Shown here: in pieces, positions 26,448 through 36,227 of the stretch
How positions within the stretch are numbered: position 1 is the stretch's first letter
Layout: every line of letters begins with the position of its first letter
Source: Alkalimonas cellulosilytica
GTDB lineage: Bacteria > Pseudomonadota > Gammaproteobacteria > Enterobacterales > Alteromonadaceae
NCBI RefSeq assembly: GCF_036325985.1
Contig: NZ_JAUHLI010000014.1
Span: 43,607 to 107,606 of the forward strand
Length of the DNA stretch: 64,000 nucleotides
Direction: 5' to 3'
Position numbers and translations under genes: made by a program
The notes under the pieces: generated by a model
Told to the model about the DNA's origin: nothing
The model's input: the letters and a program-made list of their open reading frames with translations, nothing else
Database searches by the model: none

Positions 26448-27491
26448 ATGAATCCAAGTCCATCTGTATCCAGTCCGATGCTATTACCGGCGTTCTGCCA
26501 GAATCGAGGGATTCTGGCAGTGGTTGTGCTGGCACAGGCTGTCGCCATTGTATTGGCTTTTGCTCCAGGCACTGTGGGGGATCCCTGGTTGCGCCTGGGT
26601 GTCATCAGCCTGTTTGTGCAATGGGTCGGCTTGCTGAGCATGGCGCTGATTTGCCGCTTGCGTCCATGGTTGGCTCAATTCAGGGCACTGTGGCAGGGGA
26701 TCTGCGTCTTAGCCATTCTGTTGGCTTTTACCTTGTTGGTTAGTTTTCTGGCATTCTGGTTTTTGACTGGGAAAGGCTGGCAACCCTATACAACCGTGCT
26801 GTATTTTATGCTGACCAACGCCTTGATCGCTTTTATTGTTGGTCTTCTGGCCATTCAGTTTAGTGTGATGCATGCCGAGCGTAGTATGCGGATTGCAGCC
26901 CAGTCGCGGGCCGAGCTTGATGCTTTGCAGGCGCGGATCCGGCCACACTTTTTGTTTAACAGCCTGAATACCACCGCTGAATTGATCCACCAGGATCCCA
27001 AGGCTGCGGAGCAAGCCTTGCTGGATTTATCGGCTTTATTCCGGGCCGCGATGCAGGCCGGTGGGCAAACGACACTGGTACATGAATTGGCTTTAACACG
27101 TCAATATTTATCGCTGGAGCAGTGGCGGCTGGGTCATCGTTTGCAGGTGCAGTGGTGTCTGGGTGATGACGTACCAGAGCTGATGATGCCGGTGCTGACA
27201 TTACAACCTTTGCTGGAAAATGCAATTTACCATGGCATTGAACCAAACAGTAAGGGCGGTGAGATCTGTATTGAGCTGGTGCCAGGCAATCAGTCGATCA
27301 CGGTATTGATTACCAATACGCTGTCACAGCAAAATCGTTCCAACAAAGGCAATGGCATTGCGCTGGATAATATTCGCCAGCGTTTGGCTTTGTTGTATCA
27401 GGATCAGGCGAAGCTGCATTGCAGCAAAACAGAGACGCATTTCCGGGTCAAGTTAGTGCTGCCAAAAAATCAGCCTGAGAGGATCACATGA
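26448..27491 (+). CDS. algZ: LytS-type sensor histidine kinase, AlgZ/FimS-like
   Basis: A membrane kinase of 347 residues. Four or so hydrophobic helices (about 20-140) are followed by a His_kinase (PF06580-type) domain with the phospho-acceptor in ARIRPHFLFNSLNT (His167) and a degenerate ATP-binding region (LLENAIYHGIEP, GNGIALDNIRQRL). This is the organisation of AlgZ/FimS of pseudomonads. I prefer the ATG at 26448 to a GTG six bases earlier; neither has a strong ribosome site. It overlaps algR by four bases. AlgZR controls the fimU-pilVWXY1Y2E operon in Pseudomonas, and here too the pair sits directly upstream of minor pilin genes. Confidence 0.85.
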   Translation: MNPSPSVSSPMLLPAFCQNRGILAVVVLAQAVAIVLAFAPGTVGDPWLRLGVISLFVQWVGLLSMALICRLRPWLAQFRALWQGICVLAILLAFTLLVSFLAFWFLTGKGWQPYTTVLYFMLTNALIAFIVGLLAIQFSVMHAERSMRIAAQSRAELDALQARIRPHFLFNSLNTTAELIHQDPKAAEQALLDLSALFRAAMQAGGQTTLVHELALTRQYLSLEQWRLGHRLQVQWCLGDDVPELMMPVLTLQPLLENAIYHGIEPNSKGGEICIELVPGNQSITVLITNTLSQQNRSNKGNGIALDNIRQRLALLYQDQAKLHCSKTETHFRVKLVLPKNQPERIT

Positions 27492-28198
27492 AAGTTCTGC
27501 TGGTGGATGATGAACCGCTGGCGCGGGCTCGCTTAAAACGTTTGCTGCTTGCGCACCCTGACTTCGAGCTGGTCGGCGAGGCGAAGGATGGGGCAGAGGC
27601 ATTGCAGCTGGCGGCAAACTACCAACCGGATCTGGTGCTACTGGACATAGAAATGCCAAACCTTACCGGCCTTGAGGTTGCGAAGGCCTTGTCACAGCAG
27701 CCAGTACCACCGGCTCTGGTGTTCGTTACTGCACACCCGCAGCATGCTCTGGATGCCTTGCAAGTCGCTGCGGCCGGCTATCTGGTCAAGCCGGTAGAGG
27801 CTGCAGCATTGGCCGAGGTCCTCAAGCGTATTGGTAAACCAACCCGGGCCCAGCTGGAAGCGCAAAAAGAACCTGTGATTAGCTATCAACTGGCGGGCTG
27901 CTTGCGTCAGGTGGCTTTGTCGTCCGTACTCTATCTGCAGGCAGAGGATAAATACGTCCGGCTGATCTTCGGGCAAGGGGAAGCGCTGCTGGAGCAAAGT
28001 CTGCGGCAACTGGAACAACGCTATCCTCAACTGCTCCGCATACACCGCAAAGTTCTGATCAATCGCCAGCATTTTGTGGCTTTGCACCAAAGTACCCAGG
28101 GCTATCAGGTTGAGTTGGCCGGCTGCAAGCAGCGCCTGAATGTTAGCCGTCGTGAAGCCGCACGCCTTAAGCAACTACTGCAACACAGTGCCTTGTAA
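27488..28198 (+). CDS. algR: LytTR response regulator, AlgR-like
   Basis: A 236-residue regulator with an N-terminal receiver (phospho-acceptor Asp53, LVLLDIEMP; Lys in LVKPVE) and a C-terminal LytTR DNA-binding domain (about 135-232; YLQAEDKYVRL, LRIHRKVLINRQH). Its start overlaps the algZ stop (ATGA). By analogy with Pseudomonas AlgR it probably activates the minor pilin operon that begins 114 bases downstream. That link is inferred from position. Confidence 0.88.
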   Translation: MKVLLVDDEPLARARLKRLLLAHPDFELVGEAKDGAEALQLAANYQPDLVLLDIEMPNLTGLEVAKALSQQPVPPALVFVTAHPQHALDALQVAAAGYLVKPVEAAALAEVLKRIGKPTRAQLEAQKEPVISYQLAGCLRQVALSSVLYLQAEDKYVRLIFGQGEALLEQSLRQLEQRYPQLLRIHRKVLINRQHFVALHQSTQGYQVELAGCKQRLNVSRREAARLKQLLQHSAL

Positions 28199-28312
28199 CA
28201 ACCAAATCTGCACCGCTTATCGGTAGGTCACGCCGCTTATCTGTTAATACTGGTAATTTGGCCGTGACTTATTAAGCTATTAGCATCCGTTATTTTAGAA
28301 ATTAAACTGCCT

Positions 28313-28876
28313 ATGCACGCTGTTAAATCTGGCAAAGAAACTGGGTTTACCCTGATTGAGTTGATGGTGACTGTGGCTGTAATGGCCATTGTACTCACGG
28401 TTGCTGTACCAGCTTTTACCAATGTAATTAATAGCAATCGCTTGACCAGCCAAGCCAATGAACTCCTTAGCACCCTTAGCTTTGCGCGCAGTGAAGCGAT
28501 ACGGCGTAATGCGGATGTTATTTTTTGTCACAGTCAGGATGGTAGCAGTTGTAGCGCTCCGGCAGGAGGAAACTGGCAAGGTTGGATTGTGTTTGCCAAT
28601 GCCGATCCATCGACCATTCTGGCGACAGGGCGCTTGCACAATCAGTTGCGAGTTTTGTCCAGTTCCAACCTGAGTAATGCTGCTTTTAGCTTGCGCTACA
28701 ACGCTCAGGGCTTTATTCGACAGGCCGGCAATACGAACTTGCTTAGCGGTACTATTCGGATGTGTCATCCATCCGGTACTCCGGAACAAAATGTCCGTGA
28801 TGTTCGATTTATTTCTGGTGGCCGAGCCACTGTATCCTCTGCCAGTAGTGCAGCCTGTGCCACTCCGGACAACTGA
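28313..28876 (+). CDS. fimT: Minor pseudopilin FimT/FimU type
   Basis: A 187-residue type IV prepilin-like protein. The leader MHAVKSGKETG ends at the prepilin peptidase site GFTLIE, with Glu at mature position 5, followed by a hydrophobic helix. A GspH/FimT C-terminal domain has two paired cysteines (CHSQDGSSC) and a FRHxG-like end. It is part of the tip priming complex for pilus assembly and is the first gene of the minor pilin operon. Confidence 0.9.
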   Translation: MHAVKSGKETGFTLIELMVTVAVMAIVLTVAVPAFTNVINSNRLTSQANELLSTLSFARSEAIRRNADVIFCHSQDGSSCSAPAGGNWQGWIVFANADPSTILATGRLHNQLRVLSSSNLSNAAFSLRYNAQGFIRQAGNTNLLSGTIRMCHPSGTPEQNVRDVRFISGGRATVSSASSAACATPDN

Positions 28877-28889
28877 AGGATCTATTGTC

Positions 28890-29309
28890 ATGCAATGCAG
28901 AAAATTTCAACATGGCGTCAGTTTGCTGGAGGTGATGATTGCTATGTTGGTACTGGGTATTGGCTTGTTGGGCGTAGCGGCTTTACAGGCCAGTTCAGTC
29001 CGGAACACGCAAAATTCGTATGAGCGCACCATAGCGATCGTGATGGTCGACTCGGTTATTGAAAGTATTCGCGCGAATCCAAATGCGGCGGCTGGTGCCT
29101 ATGCCATGAGTGATTGCACACCGGCAGGTGGCGGTTTAATTGGTGAACAACTGACCCACTGGGTGACCCGGCTGCAGCAGGAACTTGGTGATTCCGTGAA
29201 GTGCTCTATTGTGTTTAATAATGATCGTTATGTGGTGGAAGTTAACTGGAAAGATGAGCGTCAGTCTGAAATGACAGAAACCTTGATCCGAACGGCGGTG
29301 GTGCTATGA
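28890..29309 (+). CDS. pilV: Minor pilin PilV
   Basis: A 139-residue protein with a short leader, HGVSLLEVMIAMLVLGIGLLG prepilin signal and helix, then a small globular domain with two cysteines. The start at 28890 follows AAGGA nine bases upstream and 14 bases after fimT. Longer upstream frames lie inside fimT and are discarded. It is a tip-complex pseudopilin and overlaps pilW by four bases. Confidence 0.9.
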   Translation: MQCRKFQHGVSLLEVMIAMLVLGIGLLGVAALQASSVRNTQNSYERTIAIVMVDSVIESIRANPNAAAGAYAMSDCTPAGGGLIGEQLTHWVTRLQQELGDSVKCSIVFNNDRYVVEVNWKDERQSEMTETLIRTAVVL

Positions 29310-30343
29310 AAAAAGTGAGCTCATTGAATGCTGTAAAAAGCCAGCGTGGCCTGACTTTGGTTGAGCTGATGATTGCCATGGTATTGGGGCTGATTTTGGT
29401 CGGTGGCGTCACAGGCGTATTTCTTACCGCCCAGCAGACCTATCGCGTCAATGATAGTCTGAACCGGATGCAGGATGGTTTTCGTGTTGGTTTTCAGTTA
29501 CTCACCAGAGATTTGCGAAATGCTGGTAGTTCCGGTTGTACCAACAATGGTCGGGTCGTCAATGTGTTGGCTGGCAACATCTGGTGGGCCGACTGGGCCA
29601 ACAGTAATTTTATTGCATACGACGGAGGCTCTGTTCATCCCGGTATTCCTTTTGGTGCCGCAACTGGCCAGCGAGTAGAAGGAACTTCAGCGATTCAAAT
29701 GATGTATTCGCTAAGTGATGGCAATGAAGAAATAAATATTGACCATCAGCCAAATGGTGCAAGCTTTCGGGTAAGATCAGGCTCAGGGATACGAGAGAAT
29801 GACATTATCATGGTATGTGACCAGACCCAGTCAACCATTTTCCAAGTCACCAACCTCAACAGTAATCCCGGACATGACAATGTCATTCACAATACGGGTG
29901 CTTCAGTACCGGGAAACTGCACGATTAGGCTTGGCTTTCCTGGGCCAACAGATTTAACGAGCTGCGGGGGGGCTACCCAAGGCACGCTTTACAAGTTTTC
30001 CGCCAATGCAACCTTATCACGTTTTGAAAGCGTTACCTGGTTTGTTGGTAACAATGGTAGGTCAGAAACCGGGGGCCGCTCTTTGTATCGCAGCTGGGTT
30101 GAACGTGGCGCTTTGATCACTGAAGAAGTGATTGAAGGCGTTCAAGATTTACAGTTTGAGTTCCTGTTGTTAGGTTCCGCAAACTTTATCGACACTGGTA
30201 CTGTTCCTGCCAACCGATGGCTGGATGTGGTATCAACCCGGGTACATTTGACGGTAGAAGCACCACATCAGAACCCCCAGGGAGGGGAACGTTTGAGTCG
30301 TACGTTAGTGCATGAAGTTGCTTTGAGGAACCCGGTATTATGA
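29306..30343 (+). CDS. pilW: Minor pilin PilW
   Basis: A 345-residue prepilin-like protein with QRGLTLVELMIAMVLGLILVGG near residue 14 and a large C-terminal domain typical of PilW. Several cysteines are in the middle (SSGCTNN, MVCDQTQ, NCTIRL, TSCGG). It overlaps pilV (ATGA) and pilX (ATGA), so the genes are translationally coupled. Confidence 0.9.
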   Translation: MKKVSSLNAVKSQRGLTLVELMIAMVLGLILVGGVTGVFLTAQQTYRVNDSLNRMQDGFRVGFQLLTRDLRNAGSSGCTNNGRVVNVLAGNIWWADWANSNFIAYDGGSVHPGIPFGAATGQRVEGTSAIQMMYSLSDGNEEINIDHQPNGASFRVRSGSGIRENDIIMVCDQTQSTIFQVTNLNSNPGHDNVIHNTGASVPGNCTIRLGFPGPTDLTSCGGATQGTLYKFSANATLSRFESVTWFVGNNGRSETGGRSLYRSWVERGALITEEVIEGVQDLQFEFLLLGSANFIDTGTVPANRWLDVVSTRVHLTVEAPHQNPQGGERLSRTLVHEVALRNPVL

Positions 30344-30843
30344 ACAGCAAATACATCAAATCACAGCAAGGTATGGCGCTGATTGTCAGCTTGTTGTTGT
30401 TGCTGGCGATTACCATCATTGTGTTGGCTGCGAGCCGTGGCACCGGCCAGCAGGAGCGTATGAGCGCCAATTTGTACGATAGAGAGCTTGCCTTCCAGGC
30501 AACTGAAAGTGCAATCCGGATAGCCGAGCAGTGGCTGATGAATAATCCCAACCATGATGATTTTACCGGGGTGCAGGGCCGTTATCCACAACCAGACCCA
30601 AATGACCCGCCCCGTTGGCGTGATCCTGCTACGCTTTGGCAAGCGGCGGATCTCGCTTTAGGAGGCCTGCAGCAGGATGCCGAATTTATTATTGAAGATA
30701 TGGGGCGTTGGCCAGATCCGCCAGATTGTGCCCGTGGCTCTACCATTCCACCCGGCTGCTTATCACAAACGTACCGCATCACAGCCCGCAGTGCCGGAGC
30801 TGATCGCGCTGGTATTATGTTGCAAGTATTGTTTCGTCGCTAA
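30340..30843 (+). CDS. pilX: Minor pilin PilX
   Basis: A 167-residue protein with the PilX-type N-terminus QQGMALIVSLLLLLAITIIVLAASR, in which the usual Glu5 is not followed by the standard GFTLxE pattern. The conserved segment LAFQATESAIRIAEQWL follows and the C-terminal domain has two cysteines. It overlaps pilW by four bases and is followed by pilY1. Confidence 0.88.
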   Translation: MNSKYIKSQQGMALIVSLLLLLAITIIVLAASRGTGQQERMSANLYDRELAFQATESAIRIAEQWLMNNPNHDDFTGVQGRYPQPDPNDPPRWRDPATLWQAADLALGGLQQDAEFIIEDMGRWPDPPDCARGSTIPPGCLSQTYRITARSAGADRAGIMLQVLFRR

Positions 30844-30861
30844 CGAACACAGGAGCTAGAA

Positions 30862-33800
30862 ATGGCCATGTTAAAATCCAGTCAGTTGTACTGCCTTATT
30901 GCAAGCCTTGGATTAGGGCTATCGGTTGCTGAAGCTTCAGTAGCGATTTCCAATATGCCGTTACAAACAGGGAGCGCGGTAGAACCAAACATCTTGTTTA
31001 TCATTGATGACTCAGGCTCCATGATGTGGGAGACCATGCCAGATCAGTTGACGACCCACTTCGGCACAGATCTGAATAATCGCTATGCAATGTGGATGTT
31101 TCCCCGTGTAGCCGGGCTGTTTGGTTCCGGGGATTACAACAACACCCGGGTGGTGCGCTTTACCGGAAATACAGCGGCGCACTTTCGCTCGCCGCACAAC
31201 AACACCATGTATTACAACCCAGCCTTTACTTATCAGCCCTGGTCAAATTCAGATGGCACTTTGATGGCAAACTCCACAGCCTCTGCAGCCCCCAACCATC
31301 CTCTGGGGGGCTTTGGCACCCGAAACTTGACCGCAAACAACACTCAGTCTGCAAATTGGATCAATGAAAATGGGACTCACACCAATCAAAGCCAGACTTT
31401 TTTTCCTGCGGTCTATTACCACTACAATGGCAGTGGTAATTTATGGCTGGAGAGCAGTTATGAGCGGGTTGAAATTCGTCCCGCGAATGCTCCTTTTTCC
31501 GGCCATGGCCGTGAGGTAGTGCATGCCGATGGTACCCGTAATCGCACCGATTGTGCCGTTGCCAATGCTTGTACCTATGAAGAAGAAATTCAGAACTTTG
31601 CCAACTGGTATACCTACCATCGAAACCGCTTGTTTGCCTCACGAGGTGGTATAGGCCGGGCTTTTGCAGCTCAGGGAGAGAATTTGCGTGTTGGTTATGG
31701 GACTATCAATAAAGGCAGTTCAACCATCGATGGAGTAGCCACCCGTACAGTGGTTCGGGGCGTAAGGCGCTTTGCCGGCGCGGATAGAGATGCGTTTTTT
31801 CATGAGCTGTACACTCGTCCCGTTCCAGCACAGGGCACTCCACTTCGTTTAGCGTTGGATGGAGCTGGTCAGTATTTTTCCAGAACCGATAGTCGTGGCC
31901 CATGGGGGTTAAATCCGGGTTTTGGTACTGAACCAACCATAGAACATCTCACCTGCCGGCAAAGCTTCAGTATATTAATGTCGGATGGGTATTGGAATGG
32001 AGCAACACCCTCTAATATCGGCAATCAGGATAATACTGATGGCCCTATCCACAGCCGCCCTGATGGTACTACTTATCAGTACAAAGCGGGGGCACCTTTT
32101 AGTGACGGTTTTTCTAATACGCTGGCAGATGTTGCTATGAAGTACTGGAAAAATGATTTACGTCCAGATTTAGATAACCGGGTACCTACCCCGAACGATA
32201 CGATTAATCCTGCATTTTGGCAGCACATGGTGACCTACACGGTAGGTCTTGGTGTGCAGGGTGATATCGACCCCAAAACAGCCTTCGATGCTATCGCAAC
32301 CGGTACCAGCGTTATTTGGCCCAATCCTGCAGCAGATGGTGCCTTAAATGCAAAGATTGATGATATGCTCCATGCCGCTGTGAACAGCCGGGGAGGTTTT
32401 TTCAGTGCCAACGATCCAGAGACTTTTGCCCGTGAGTTGACACGTACCTTGAATAATATTGTTGACCGGGTAGGCTCCGCCTCGAATTTAGCTGGTACCA
32501 CTACCTCACTGGAAACCGATCAAATGGTGTTTCAGGGCCGGTTTCGCTCTGGTGATTGGTCTGGTGACTTATGGGGTTTTGATGCCGATGATATCGGCTC
32601 AGAGCCTAAATGGAAGGTTTCAGAGCCATTAAATAGCAGGAACTGGACGGGCCGTAATATTCAATTTTTCGATGCTGGTAGTCAAAAGCTTTTCAATTGG
32701 GGTAATTTGAACCCAACCCAGAGAGGATGGTTGCAATCTGAAGCTTTGGTGAACTTTATTCGCGGCGATCGCTCGAAAGAAGCCCGTGAAAATGATGCCA
32801 ACTATCAATTCCGTAATCGCAGCTCCATTTTAGGTGATATTGCTCATTCCTCGCCCGTCTATGTTGCAGAGCCAGAGAATCGGTTTTACGATCGTTTCCA
32901 ATGGGATGAACTCAACTCCTACCGGAACTTTATCCGGGATAAAAAGGATCGTCATCCTGTGGTCTTTGTTGGCTCAAATAGCGGTATGTTGCACGCATTC
33001 TCAGCCATAAATGGTGAGGAATTGTTTGCTTATATTCCTTCACAACTGCTGCCAAAACTTGCTGCGCTGGCAGATCCTGAGTATCTGCATGAATACTATG
33101 TCGATGGAAATGCCAGTGTGACGGACGTATTTATTGGTGGTGAGTGGCGCTCAGTCTTGGTAGGCAGTCTGGGCCGTGGTGGTAATATGCTGTTTGCATT
33201 GGATGTCACGAACCCGGCAGATCCTCAGGTCATGTGGGAGTTTTCAGATGCGCGCTTAGGGACTATGGTGGGTAAGCCAGTTGTTGGGCGTCTAAATGAT
33301 GGCAATTGGGCTGTTATTACAGGTAATGGCTACAACAGCAACAATCATAAGGCTGGTTTATTCTTAATCAATATCCAGAATGGCTCCTTAATCAAGTACA
33401 TTGATACCGGGGTTGGCCAGAATAGTTTGGATAGCAGCGGCCGCACTTTATCCAATGGTCTCAGTCAAGTGGAAACCTGGGATGACGATAACGATGGCAA
33501 CGTCAATTATGTGTTTGCCGGCGATTATCAGGGCAATGTTTGGAAGTTTGATTTGAGTCACAGCAATGAAGGGCAATGGCGTTCTTATTACCGTCAGGGC
33601 AGTACACCACTGCCACTTTTTACTGCGGAGAACGATGAAGGGATGCGGCAAAACATCTTAGGTGGTGTTTCTGTTGCCGCCGATCCTGATACCGGCAAGC
33701 GGTGGGTCTTTTTTGGCACCGGAAGTTATTTAAGCAATGATGACCCTGCCAGTACCGATGTGCAAAGCTGGTATGGCTTGATTGATGATGGCCGTATTAC

Positions 33801-34302
33801 CAGCCGGGCTCAGCTAACGGAGCGCAAAATCACCGAGCAAAGCCTTGCCAGTGGCCGTCAGGTGCGGGCTATCGAGTCCGGTGATACCGTCACCAATAAA
33901 GGGTGGTACATTGATTTAATGGTCAATGGCCAAAAAGAAGGCGAACGTATAGTGAATCAGCCACGTATCATTGGCCGGGCTTTGGTGGTGAACTCCATTA
34001 TCCCTGATACCGATATTTGTAACCCGGGTGGCTCTGGTTTTGTGATGGCGATTGACCCATTCAAAGGTGGACGGCTGGCACGTAACTTCTTTGATGTGAA
34101 TCAGGATGGCAGTGTGGATGATGGCGATATGATGAGTGGTGATGTGCCAGTCAGTGGTGTTGGTTTTAGTAGTATGCCGGGTGAGCCATTGTTTATGGGA
34201 GATGAAATGGTGGTCGGTTTAACCGATACCAGTATTGAGTCTATGTTGACCAGCTCAGGTGTGCGAAGAGGCCGGGTATCCTGGCGGGAGATGACAAATT
34301 GA
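30862..34302 (+). CDS. pilY1: Type IV pilus tip adhesin PilY1
   Basis: 1146 residues. A signal peptide (about 1-25) precedes a von Willebrand A-like region with a MIDAS motif (DSGSM, 50-54). An RGD tripeptide lies at 634-636, close to the position of the integrin-binding RGD in Pseudomonas PilY1. The C-terminal half is a beta-propeller (about 640-1050) with a calcium loop starting at Asp874 (DDDNDGN). A second EF-like loop near the end (DVNQDGSVDDGD) is a further likely calcium site. PilY1 is the pilus tip and mechanosensing adhesin. It is preceded by AGGAG and overlaps pilE by four bases. Confidence 0.95.
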   Translation: MAMLKSSQLYCLIASLGLGLSVAEASVAISNMPLQTGSAVEPNILFIIDDSGSMMWETMPDQLTTHFGTDLNNRYAMWMFPRVAGLFGSGDYNNTRVVRFTGNTAAHFRSPHNNTMYYNPAFTYQPWSNSDGTLMANSTASAAPNHPLGGFGTRNLTANNTQSANWINENGTHTNQSQTFFPAVYYHYNGSGNLWLESSYERVEIRPANAPFSGHGREVVHADGTRNRTDCAVANACTYEEEIQNFANWYTYHRNRLFASRGGIGRAFAAQGENLRVGYGTINKGSSTIDGVATRTVVRGVRRFAGADRDAFFHELYTRPVPAQGTPLRLALDGAGQYFSRTDSRGPWGLNPGFGTEPTIEHLTCRQSFSILMSDGYWNGATPSNIGNQDNTDGPIHSRPDGTTYQYKAGAPFSDGFSNTLADVAMKYWKNDLRPDLDNRVPTPNDTINPAFWQHMVTYTVGLGVQGDIDPKTAFDAIATGTSVIWPNPAADGALNAKIDDMLHAAVNSRGGFFSANDPETFARELTRTLNNIVDRVGSASNLAGTTTSLETDQMVFQGRFRSGDWSGDLWGFDADDIGSEPKWKVSEPLNSRNWTGRNIQFFDAGSQKLFNWGNLNPTQRGWLQSEALVNFIRGDRSKEARENDANYQFRNRSSILGDIAHSSPVYVAEPENRFYDRFQWDELNSYRNFIRDKKDRHPVVFVGSNSGMLHAFSAINGEELFAYIPSQLLPKLAALADPEYLHEYYVDGNASVTDVFIGGEWRSVLVGSLGRGGNMLFALDVTNPADPQVMWEFSDARLGTMVGKPVVGRLNDGNWAVITGNGYNSNNHKAGLFLINIQNGSLIKYIDTGVGQNSLDSSGRTLSNGLSQVETWDDDNDGNVNYVFAGDYQGNVWKFDLSHSNEGQWRSYYRQGSTPLPLFTAENDEGMRQNILGGVSVAADPDTGKRWVFFGTGSYLSNDDPASTDVQSWYGLIDDGRITSRAQLTERKITEQSLASGRQVRAIESGDTVTNKGWYIDLMVNGQKEGERIVNQPRIIGRALVVNSIIPDTDICNPGGSGFVMAIDPFKGGRLARNFFDVNQDGSVDDGDMMSGDVPVSGVGFSSMPGEPLFMGDEMVVGLTDTSIESMLTSSGVRRGRVSWREMTN

Positions 34303-34718
34303 ATAGTTGTATTGTGAAGCGGCAGCGGGGCATTACCCTGGTAGAGCTGATGATTGCAGTCGCCATTATAGGCATCCTGGGTGCCATTGCGTACCCGGCA
34401 TACCAGACGCATATTGAGCGCTCGAATCGGACGGCAGCCTCAGGCTGCCTGTATGAGCTATCTCATTTTTTAGAACGGCACTATACCACCAACATGACCT
34501 ATGCCGGTGCTGTTTTGCCGAATGCTCAATGTCAAACGGATACTGCGGCGCGATACACTTATACCTTAACAGAGCTTGCCGCACGAACCTATCGTTTGTC
34601 CGCCATCCCACAGGGACCGCAGTCAAGTGATAACTGTGGTACCTTGACATTGAACCAGGCGGGTCAACGTGGTGCTGCCGGAGGGACAGATCCAGCGGTA
34701 GTACAGCAATGTTGGTAA
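34299..34718 (+). CDS. pilE: Type IV pilin-like protein PilE
   Basis: A 139-residue pilin with KRQRGITLVELMIAVAIIGILGAIAYPAYQ at its N-terminus and a small disulfide-containing domain (CLYE, CQTD, NCGTL, QQCW). The start is a TTG at 34299 overlapping the pilY1 stop codon; the alternative is GTG at 34314, which gives a shorter leader. It closes the first minor pilin operon. Confidence 0.9.
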   Translation: MNSCIVKRQRGITLVELMIAVAIIGILGAIAYPAYQTHIERSNRTAASGCLYELSHFLERHYTTNMTYAGAVLPNAQCQTDTAARYTYTLTELAARTYRLSAIPQGPQSSDNCGTLTLNQAGQRGAAGGTDPAVVQQCW

Positions 34719-34800
34719 AAAAATAACCTAAATATATTGATCTTTTGATTTTATGTTGTAATTTTATAGTTAATGTTGATTAACTATTGAGCATAAGGAT

Positions 34801-35262
34801 ATGCGATTACAACAAGGGATCAGTTTACTCGAGGTATTGCTGGCTGTTTTATTGCTGAAAGTTTCTGTATTAGGAGCTTTAGCCGGCCAGCTACACGCCC
34901 GCCAAATGGTCGTTGAGGCGACACAACGTACCCAGGCAGCTGCGATGGCTGCTGACTGGCTCAACCGGATGCAGGCTTCCGGTCATAGTTTCAGCCAGAT
35001 TGCACCTTCCCCTGAATGCAATGCCAGTACCCCTTGCCCTCCGGAGTCTTTAGCCAGTTGGCTGCATCAGCAGTGGCAGCAACAGTGGTGGCATGGTTCA
35101 GCTGCCTTGGCTCAAGGCGGTTATTGCAGTCAACAGTTGGATGCAACTACAGAGTTTGTGGTGTACTGGTATGGCCGGCAGTTGCTGGGACAAACCAGCA
35201 ATGACACTGCTTGTGGCTCAGTGAGTGGTGCCATGTCACTTCGATTGCAGGGCGCTTTATGA
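34801..35262 (+). CDS. PilV-like minor pilin, second cluster
   Basis: A 153-residue prepilin-like protein with QQGISLLEVLLAVLLLKVSVLGAL directly after the first five residues, then a Trp/Gln-rich globular domain with cysteines (PECNASTPC). The pattern matches PilV, as does its position ahead of a PilW-like gene. Homology to the first cluster's PilV is visible only in the N-terminal helix. It starts 82 bases after pilE in an AT-rich gap that may hold a promoter. Confidence 0.82.
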   Translation: MRLQQGISLLEVLLAVLLLKVSVLGALAGQLHARQMVVEATQRTQAAAMAADWLNRMQASGHSFSQIAPSPECNASTPCPPESLASWLHQQWQQQWWHGSAALAQGGYCSQQLDATTEFVVYWYGRQLLGQTSNDTACGSVSGAMSLRLQGAL

Positions 35263-36224
35263 GAGCCGTAGTTCAGCGACAATATGGTTTAAGCCTGGTA
35301 GAGTTGATGATCGCAGCAACGCTGGCCTTAAGCTTACTGGCGGTGCTGTTAACCACCACCAGTAAGCAAGCACAAATGAGCCGGGAAACCATGCAACTGG
35401 CGATGTTGCAGCAACAAGGGCAGATCCTGCTGAATTTACTGCAAACGGAGTTGCAGCATCTGGGTTTTTGGGCTGGCTTTAGTTTGGATCAGATGCGCCA
35501 GCTGCAAGCTCCGTCGGAACCTGTGATTGGGGATTGTCTGAAATTACCGCTTGATAGCGGTAGTTTTCCTGCTCCATCTAAATTGTTGATCCCTCTTTAT
35601 GCTGAACTTGGCTCCGGTCAGAGCATGAGTTGTCTTGGGCAAGCGGCGGAACATTCTTCCATCCTTCAGTTCAAGCGCTTGCTGGCACAGCCGCTGGAGC
35701 ATGCTGAGTTGAAACCAAACCGTTACTATCTGCAAGTTGAGGCTGGGAGTCTCCGACTGGTGGATAGTGATACAGCCAGTAGCTCTGGACCTGCCGAGTT
35801 TTGGCCTTATCTCCATCAACTATTTTATGTGCAGTGGCAACAAGGCATCCCGGTGCTGATGCGAAAACGTTTAATCCGAAATCAGGCGGGGAGCCCGAGG
35901 ATCCATACAGACTCGGTGATGGATGGTGTGGAAATGCTCTATTTTGAATTCGGTATCGACAGTACGCTCGATGGCCGGGCCAATTACTTTCTACCCTTGC
36001 AGCAGATGCAGCCTGAGCACTGGTATCAGCAAAGCAGCCGGATTGTTGCAGTGAGTTACTATGTGCTACTTCGATCGCTGGACCTTGATCGCCACTACCT
36101 GAACGACCAATGGTATCCGATGGGGCAGTCCGGATTCCAGGCTCCCGGGGACAATTATCGCCGGCTGCCATTGCAGGGTACTCAGTACTTTCATAATACG
36201 GCTTTGCAAAATCACGGAGGATGA
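35259..36224 (+). CDS. PilW-like minor pilin, second cluster
   Basis: A 321-residue protein with QYGLSLVELMIAATLALSLLAVLL near residue 8 and a long C-terminal domain. Its start overlaps the preceding gene's stop (ATGA). Cysteine pairs lie at GDCLKL and MSCLGQ. Size and order fit PilW, but the globular part is diverged from the first copy. An in-frame upstream ATG lies inside the preceding gene. Confidence 0.82.
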   Translation: MRAVVQRQYGLSLVELMIAATLALSLLAVLLTTTSKQAQMSRETMQLAMLQQQGQILLNLLQTELQHLGFWAGFSLDQMRQLQAPSEPVIGDCLKLPLDSGSFPAPSKLLIPLYAELGSGQSMSCLGQAAEHSSILQFKRLLAQPLEHAELKPNRYYLQVEAGSLRLVDSDTASSSGPAEFWPYLHQLFYVQWQQGIPVLMRKRLIRNQAGSPRIHTDSVMDGVEMLYFEFGIDSTLDGRANYFLPLQQMQPEHWYQQSSRIVAVSYYVLLRSLDLDRHYLNDQWYPMGQSGFQAPGDNYRRLPLQGTQYFHNTALQNHGG

Positions 36225-36227
36225 AAC

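Noticed and set aside
28199..28312. RpoN (-24/-12) promoter before fimT
   Set aside because: A TGG element is present but no TTGC at the proper distance was found.
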